In this document: positions 60,374-64,000 of the stretch, piece after piece
Position numbering within the stretch: position 1 is the stretch's first letter
Layout: each line of letters begins with the position of its first letter
DNA from: Desarmillaria ectypa
Lineage: Eukaryota > Basidiomycota > Agaricomycetes > Agaricales > Physalacriaceae
Assembly: GCA_030407005.1 (NCBI GenBank)
Contig: JAUDYN010000015.1
Location: 1-64,000 of the forward strand
Direction: 5' to 3'
Length of the DNA: 64,000 nucleotides
Notes under the pieces: model-generated
Database searches by the model: none
The model's input: the letters and a program-made list of their open reading frames with translations, nothing else
Told to the model about the DNA's origin: nothing
Translations under genes and position numbers: made by a program

Positions 60374-60757
60374 TGTTATGATTTTTCCATTATCTTATCA
60401 ATTCCATGTCAGAATGCTCATGCATATCATCCATTCCCACTCTCCTAGTCTTATCGGTCTGCAAATACCTCACCTATTCCAAATAGCCTTGCCATTACTG
60501 GACTATGGTCATCTGACTCTCTCCAGTCTTACACATGTACCCCCCATTTCATCTATTTATAGCACTGTACTTTCAGTATATAAAGTAGAGCAGTTTTGTA
60601 CATAGTCTCTATCTTTTGACTAAACTTAATTCATACACCTTCTACTGCACTCTTCTAAAGACTAGCAGTCCTCTAGTTATGGGTGATTGTCTGAACATGA
60701 GACAGCCCAAGAGTGACTCAACATCCCAAGATCACATGCTAGGACAGGGTCCTAACA
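60374..60757 (+). repeat. LTR10, 3' LTR of E9
   Basis: 384 bases, TGTTATG to TCCTAACA, preceded by ACAAGGGGGTAA (60362-60373) and followed by AAAAC (60758-60762), the exact partner of 44210-44214. Start motif 60611-60623. Confidence 0.94.
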
Positions 60758-60762
60758 AAAAC

Positions 60763-61927
60763 TGGAGAGGATCGCTTACTCTTGAAATGATCCAGGTCTC
60801 TATGGATCAGGTATCTCTGAAATGTTTGACAAAATGTGGTTCATATACATAATGAGCACAAAGATCAGTTCTTCTTCAAGCTCATCTGAACCTGGAATCT
60901 TGGCAAGGTTGAATGTCTAACAGCTTGACTATCAGTCTCCAAAGTGTCATCTGGAGCATCTATAGCTGGAGCATCTTCATGACCATCAAGGGTTCAAAGG
61001 GCTGTATCATCATCTAATCTGGACTGAAGGATGATAATGGTTGTTCCACAGAAATGGCTTCCCTCTAGGCAGCCCACCTTTGTGGTCGTTTCTTATCAAT
61101 CTAGTAGCCAAGCTAACTTTCTGGGCCAGCTCCACATGCTAGTGTTTCCTCGAAAATCCAGTTGAGACTCCAGCTGCAAAAATGCGAAGAAAGAGTTGTT
61201 GAGTTACTCGGGGCAGGGGTATACACGTCTGAATATGTATATACAATTATAAAAACTCCGAGGCATATAGCTCTGTTTCGCAAGAATAAAGGTTCAATGT
61301 ATCAAGGAGTGGTGCTGGATCAAGATGACTGTACACCTGAATGTTCCAGGGAGCGCATGCATCGACACCAGCCATGGGACAGCCTGCACAAAGGCAGAGA
61401 GAGAGGGGGGAAGTCAGTAAGGGCCTTGAGGGTTAGGTTAGTGTTAGCTTGCCCTAAATTGAACCCTCGTCGTCCGATTCAACTGATATTACAGGGATGT
61501 GAGCCAGCGTGAATCACACCACACCAGGTCAGTGACCGGCCCCTGCCCAAGCGACGCGCGAGGACGGCAGGGCCACGAGTCGCGCGCGAGAGACGCGTTC
61601 TCGGAGTTTGAAATTGAAATGAACCGAGCGATCGGTTACCGCGAGTCCCGACGGAGAACAATTGGTTTCGACTTTGATTTGGGATCGATTTCACGGCGTC
61701 TTGGAACCTTTGGTATCAGACAGAATTCCAGAAAGTCCCATTCACCTTCCGAAAACTTAGGTATAGGTGCTATAGTTAGGATGCCCTGAATTTCTGGATT
61801 TCTGGTCTGTGTATCCGCGTGGATCGGCCCGTCGCGGTAGAGTGATATGCTGTCATCACGTGATATCAGGTGTTCCTATAACAGATGCCAATGACATGGC
61901 CCTCGAATCACTTGCTTCCTTTCAGCC
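60763..61927. other. Intergenic: old decayed sequence, then CpG-retaining host DNA
   Basis: 60763-61150 continues the AT-rich, CpG-poor sequence of 43651-44209 and holds no supported gene. From about 61500 the sequence is richer in CpG (GACGCGCGAGGACGG near 61551) and likely unmethylated host promoter territory for the gene at 61928. ORFs here have no recognisable domain. Confidence 0.5.
61855..61864. promoter_or_regulatory. ATCACGTGAT palindrome (E-box type)
   Basis: Perfect 10-base palindrome with CACGTG core, 63 bases before the start codon. CACGTG is the classical bHLH target; a role here is inference. Confidence 0.3.
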
Positions 61928-63895
61928 ATGGAATCCTTTTACTGTGGCATCTACGATCCCGCCACGTCTAAACAGTATATACCTGTCTTTTCCGTCAAGT
62001 TATCGATGAGACCAAGGGTCGCTCGTGTTGATGATGCCATAGTCGCCGTCTTCGAGCGAGTCAAAGACTCGTCAATGTTCAAGAGGATTGGCAAATGGGA
62101 ACTGGATAGCATCCAACTCTGGAAGGTATCTGCCTGTTCTTATGCTGCCACAATCCTAGCTCAGCTTTGCATCATTAGTTGACGGAACCAGTGATCGCCC
62201 TCGACTGGGAGGACAACCCTAACCTACTCGCTGGCCCTGTCAAGGGTTGTGCCACCCGCTTACGAATGCCCGACAAGCTTTCTATGCCCAGCGAAAACGA
62301 AGCTGGTAAAGCTTTACTCGATTTCGTCGTCGTTCTTAAGCCGCCAGAGTCCGAAGAGATGCTGGATCAAATCCATGATCTGATACCTCGTAGTACGTAT
62401 TGGTGCTGATATGACTGCAGGCTGTTGTTTTACTTTAAGCTAGATTTCCAAGAGACACTTTCCGAGATTCTCAGACGACCAACGCCTTCCCAACAAGCCA
62501 AATCGATAGACTACAAAGACCACCAAAGCAAGAAACTACCCATATTTGATGGCCGTTACGACGTTGACAACCCTCAGAATACCGAAGGTCTACCCATTTC
62601 TCTATACAATCCTGTATTTGCCCAATTCAGGACGGAGTTCGCCAAAGAGGACCTCCCAGTGCCTAAAAAAGTTATGCTGGCCACGGTGGAAGTCATTGAT
62701 GTGTCTTCTGCTATTTATTCAGGCAACAGGATGGGAGAAAAGCGTCGAAGAGAAGCCCTTGCTCCTGCCCTCTCAGAGGCCATCGGTTATTCCATCGAAC
62801 GTATCGTCAATTCCGATAATACCGACGCTGATGGTACCATTCTGCATCGAGTGAACGGAAATAGCGTGGCCCTTTTGCAGAGCGAGATCAAGGATGAGAT
62901 AGGAACGGGAGGGTCGGACCCCTCCATTCAGGGCGGTTTGTCTGTCCGCCGCTTTTGGGCGCAAACAAATGTAAATTTGAAGGTTACATGCCTATTACTT
63001 ATGTCTAAACTAACCGATCTTTTGCTAGCGCGCTACTTACAGAGATGCGACCTGCTGCCCTACGCTTATCCTCGCAGTCGCAGGTCCTTGGATGGCTGTC
63101 TTCGGCGCCGTCTTCACTGACAAGTTCATCGTCGAACCATTGACGGATCTCATTAGGGTCGTCAATCTTAGTCTGAACAGCCCACATTACCGACGAATAG
63201 CCCGGCTCTTTCACGTCTTTGGCAACTGTCTTACGTCGTTGGCAAAGTACTGGGATACATTGGTCATACCTCCTGTACCTGTAACCTCAATGGAACACCC
63301 TCGCTACTTCCCTCATGTCAACAGCTATACCTCGAACAACTCGACTACCTCTTTTCGATATCTCCGCCCGATAGATCCACAAGATACCCTCTGTGTCACG
63401 TTTCTCGCAGAAACAGCTGACCCTTCCCCTACTCGTATTATTGTCAAGTTCGTGGAGCAATATGGAGCTGAAGCACATCAACTTCTCGCTGATGCTGATT
63501 TGGCCCCAAAGCTCCTCTATCATGGTGTTATTGACTCTTCCACTGGCGCGCCTTCATATGGTAGTCTTCGCATGGTGGTGATGGAAGAGGTGGAGGGTAC
63601 CAACGCATTTGCTCGATACCAAGGTCGAAAGGCACCGCAATTGTTTGTCGACTCGGTACGTGAGGCTATACACAAACTGCATGACCGCGGGCTTGTATTC
63701 GGTGACTTACGGCACCAGAATATCATGATTATGCGAGATGATAAAGTCAAGCTGATTGATTTTGATTGGGCTGGGAAGGATGGTGAGGCAGAGTATCCGA
63801 TGCGGCTGTCCAAAAAAATACAATGGGCACCAGGGGTAAGGGCGATGGAGAAAATGTATAAGGCGCATGACATCTTTATGATTGACCAACTGTAG
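61928..63895 (+). CDS. Crinkler-type protein: Ub-like header, REase-like nuclease and kinase-like domain
   Basis: Proposed exons: 61928-62125, 62179-62392, 62444-62970, 63029-63895 (601 codons). Introns of 53, 51 and 58 bases, all GT-AG; the third donor could be 62983 instead. The start has context GCCATGG. Residues 1-66 resemble the Crinkler N-terminal header, ending LDSIQLWK. The middle part has S-E-I-K at 284-287, an ExK nuclease signature, in a segment continuing EIGTGGSDPSIQGG. After CCPTLILAVAGPW comes a kinase-like domain: Lys453 in IIVKF, Asp539 and Asn544 in GDLRHQN, Asp557 in IDFDWAG. Such fusions are known among fungal Crinklers and are thought to act as effectors or in genomic conflict. 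Not disrupted; base composition differs from the transposons. Confidence 0.75.
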
Positions 63896-63915
63896 TATGT
63901 GTAGCTAAGATATGC

Positions 63916-63933
63916 AAAAATCGGACGATTTTT
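63916..63933 (+). terminator. 3' UTR hairpin with T run
   Basis: AAAAATCG and CGATTTTT, separated by GA, 21 bases after the stop of the Crinkler-type gene, followed by more T. It may sit in the 3' UTR; function not shown. Confidence 0.3.
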
Positions 63934-64000
63934 TTTTGTAGCATGATACTTTAGTGTTTTGGTCGAGAGTTGTACACGGCATGAACGTCGAGCGAATGCA

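Noticed and set aside
61162..61512. 116-codon ORF upstream of the Crinkler-type gene
   Set aside because: No recognisable domain, no homologous copy in the window, and composition does not look coding.
62425..63120. Exon 3 reading frame extended through 63120 as a single exon
   Set aside because: The frame after 62983 loses similarity; the expected CCPTLILAVAGPW continues in another frame, requiring an intron near 62971-63028.

Overview
The window looks like a transposon graveyard from a basidiomycete fungus, probably an agaricomycete. That placement is inference. It rests on one multi-exon host gene with 50-60 base GT-AG introns and a Crinkler-kinase architecture found in such fungi, on chromodomain Ty3/Gypsy elements with Tf1-like self-priming, and on heavy CpG decay. 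About 95 % of the sequence is LTR retrotransposon; no rRNA, tRNA or CRISPR was seen.

Two families fill it. Family S (named here) has short LTRs (370-428 bases, TGTTATGATTTTT at the start, AACA at the end), 5-base target duplications, gag with a CCHC knuckle, and pol ending in a chromodomain. Its copies are E1-E4 and E6-E10; there is no E5. Just downstream of the 5' LTR each copy carries a 13-base site complementary to the predicted mRNA 5' end, then a hairpin, then a 36-41 codon ORF for a single-span membrane peptide, then gag. Family G has long LTRs (about 1.36-1.7 kb, 4-base target duplications), a tRNA-type primer site and three reading frames. One nearly complete G copy (26447-36964, minus) and three solo LTRs are present.

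Layout: 1-5255, minus-strand S remnants E1 and E2 sharing one LTR, with a solo G LTR inside E1. 5256-18083, E3 (plus), interrupted by complete E4 (5851-14325). 18084-19998, 3' part of E6 (minus). 19999-26446, 5' part of E7 (plus). 26447-36964, G element. 36965-41144, E8 gag (minus), split by a solo G LTR. 41145-42602, solo G LTR (plus). 42603-43650, a dead short-chain dehydrogenase fragment between inverted 200-base LTR-like repeats. 44215-60757, E9 with intact AAAAC duplication, containing complete E10 (48984-57527) with intact ACTCT duplication. 60763-63895, host DNA ending in a four-exon Crinkler-type nuclease-kinase gene.

All coding regions except the host gene and a few micro-ORFs are broken, mostly by CGA-to-TGA changes. 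The right halves of E2, E3, E6 and E7 are missing from the window, so the G element marks a rearrangement point. Three observations seem most worth following: the covarying self-priming sites, the conserved membrane micro-ORF before gag, and programmed frameshift or reinitiation signals in G.
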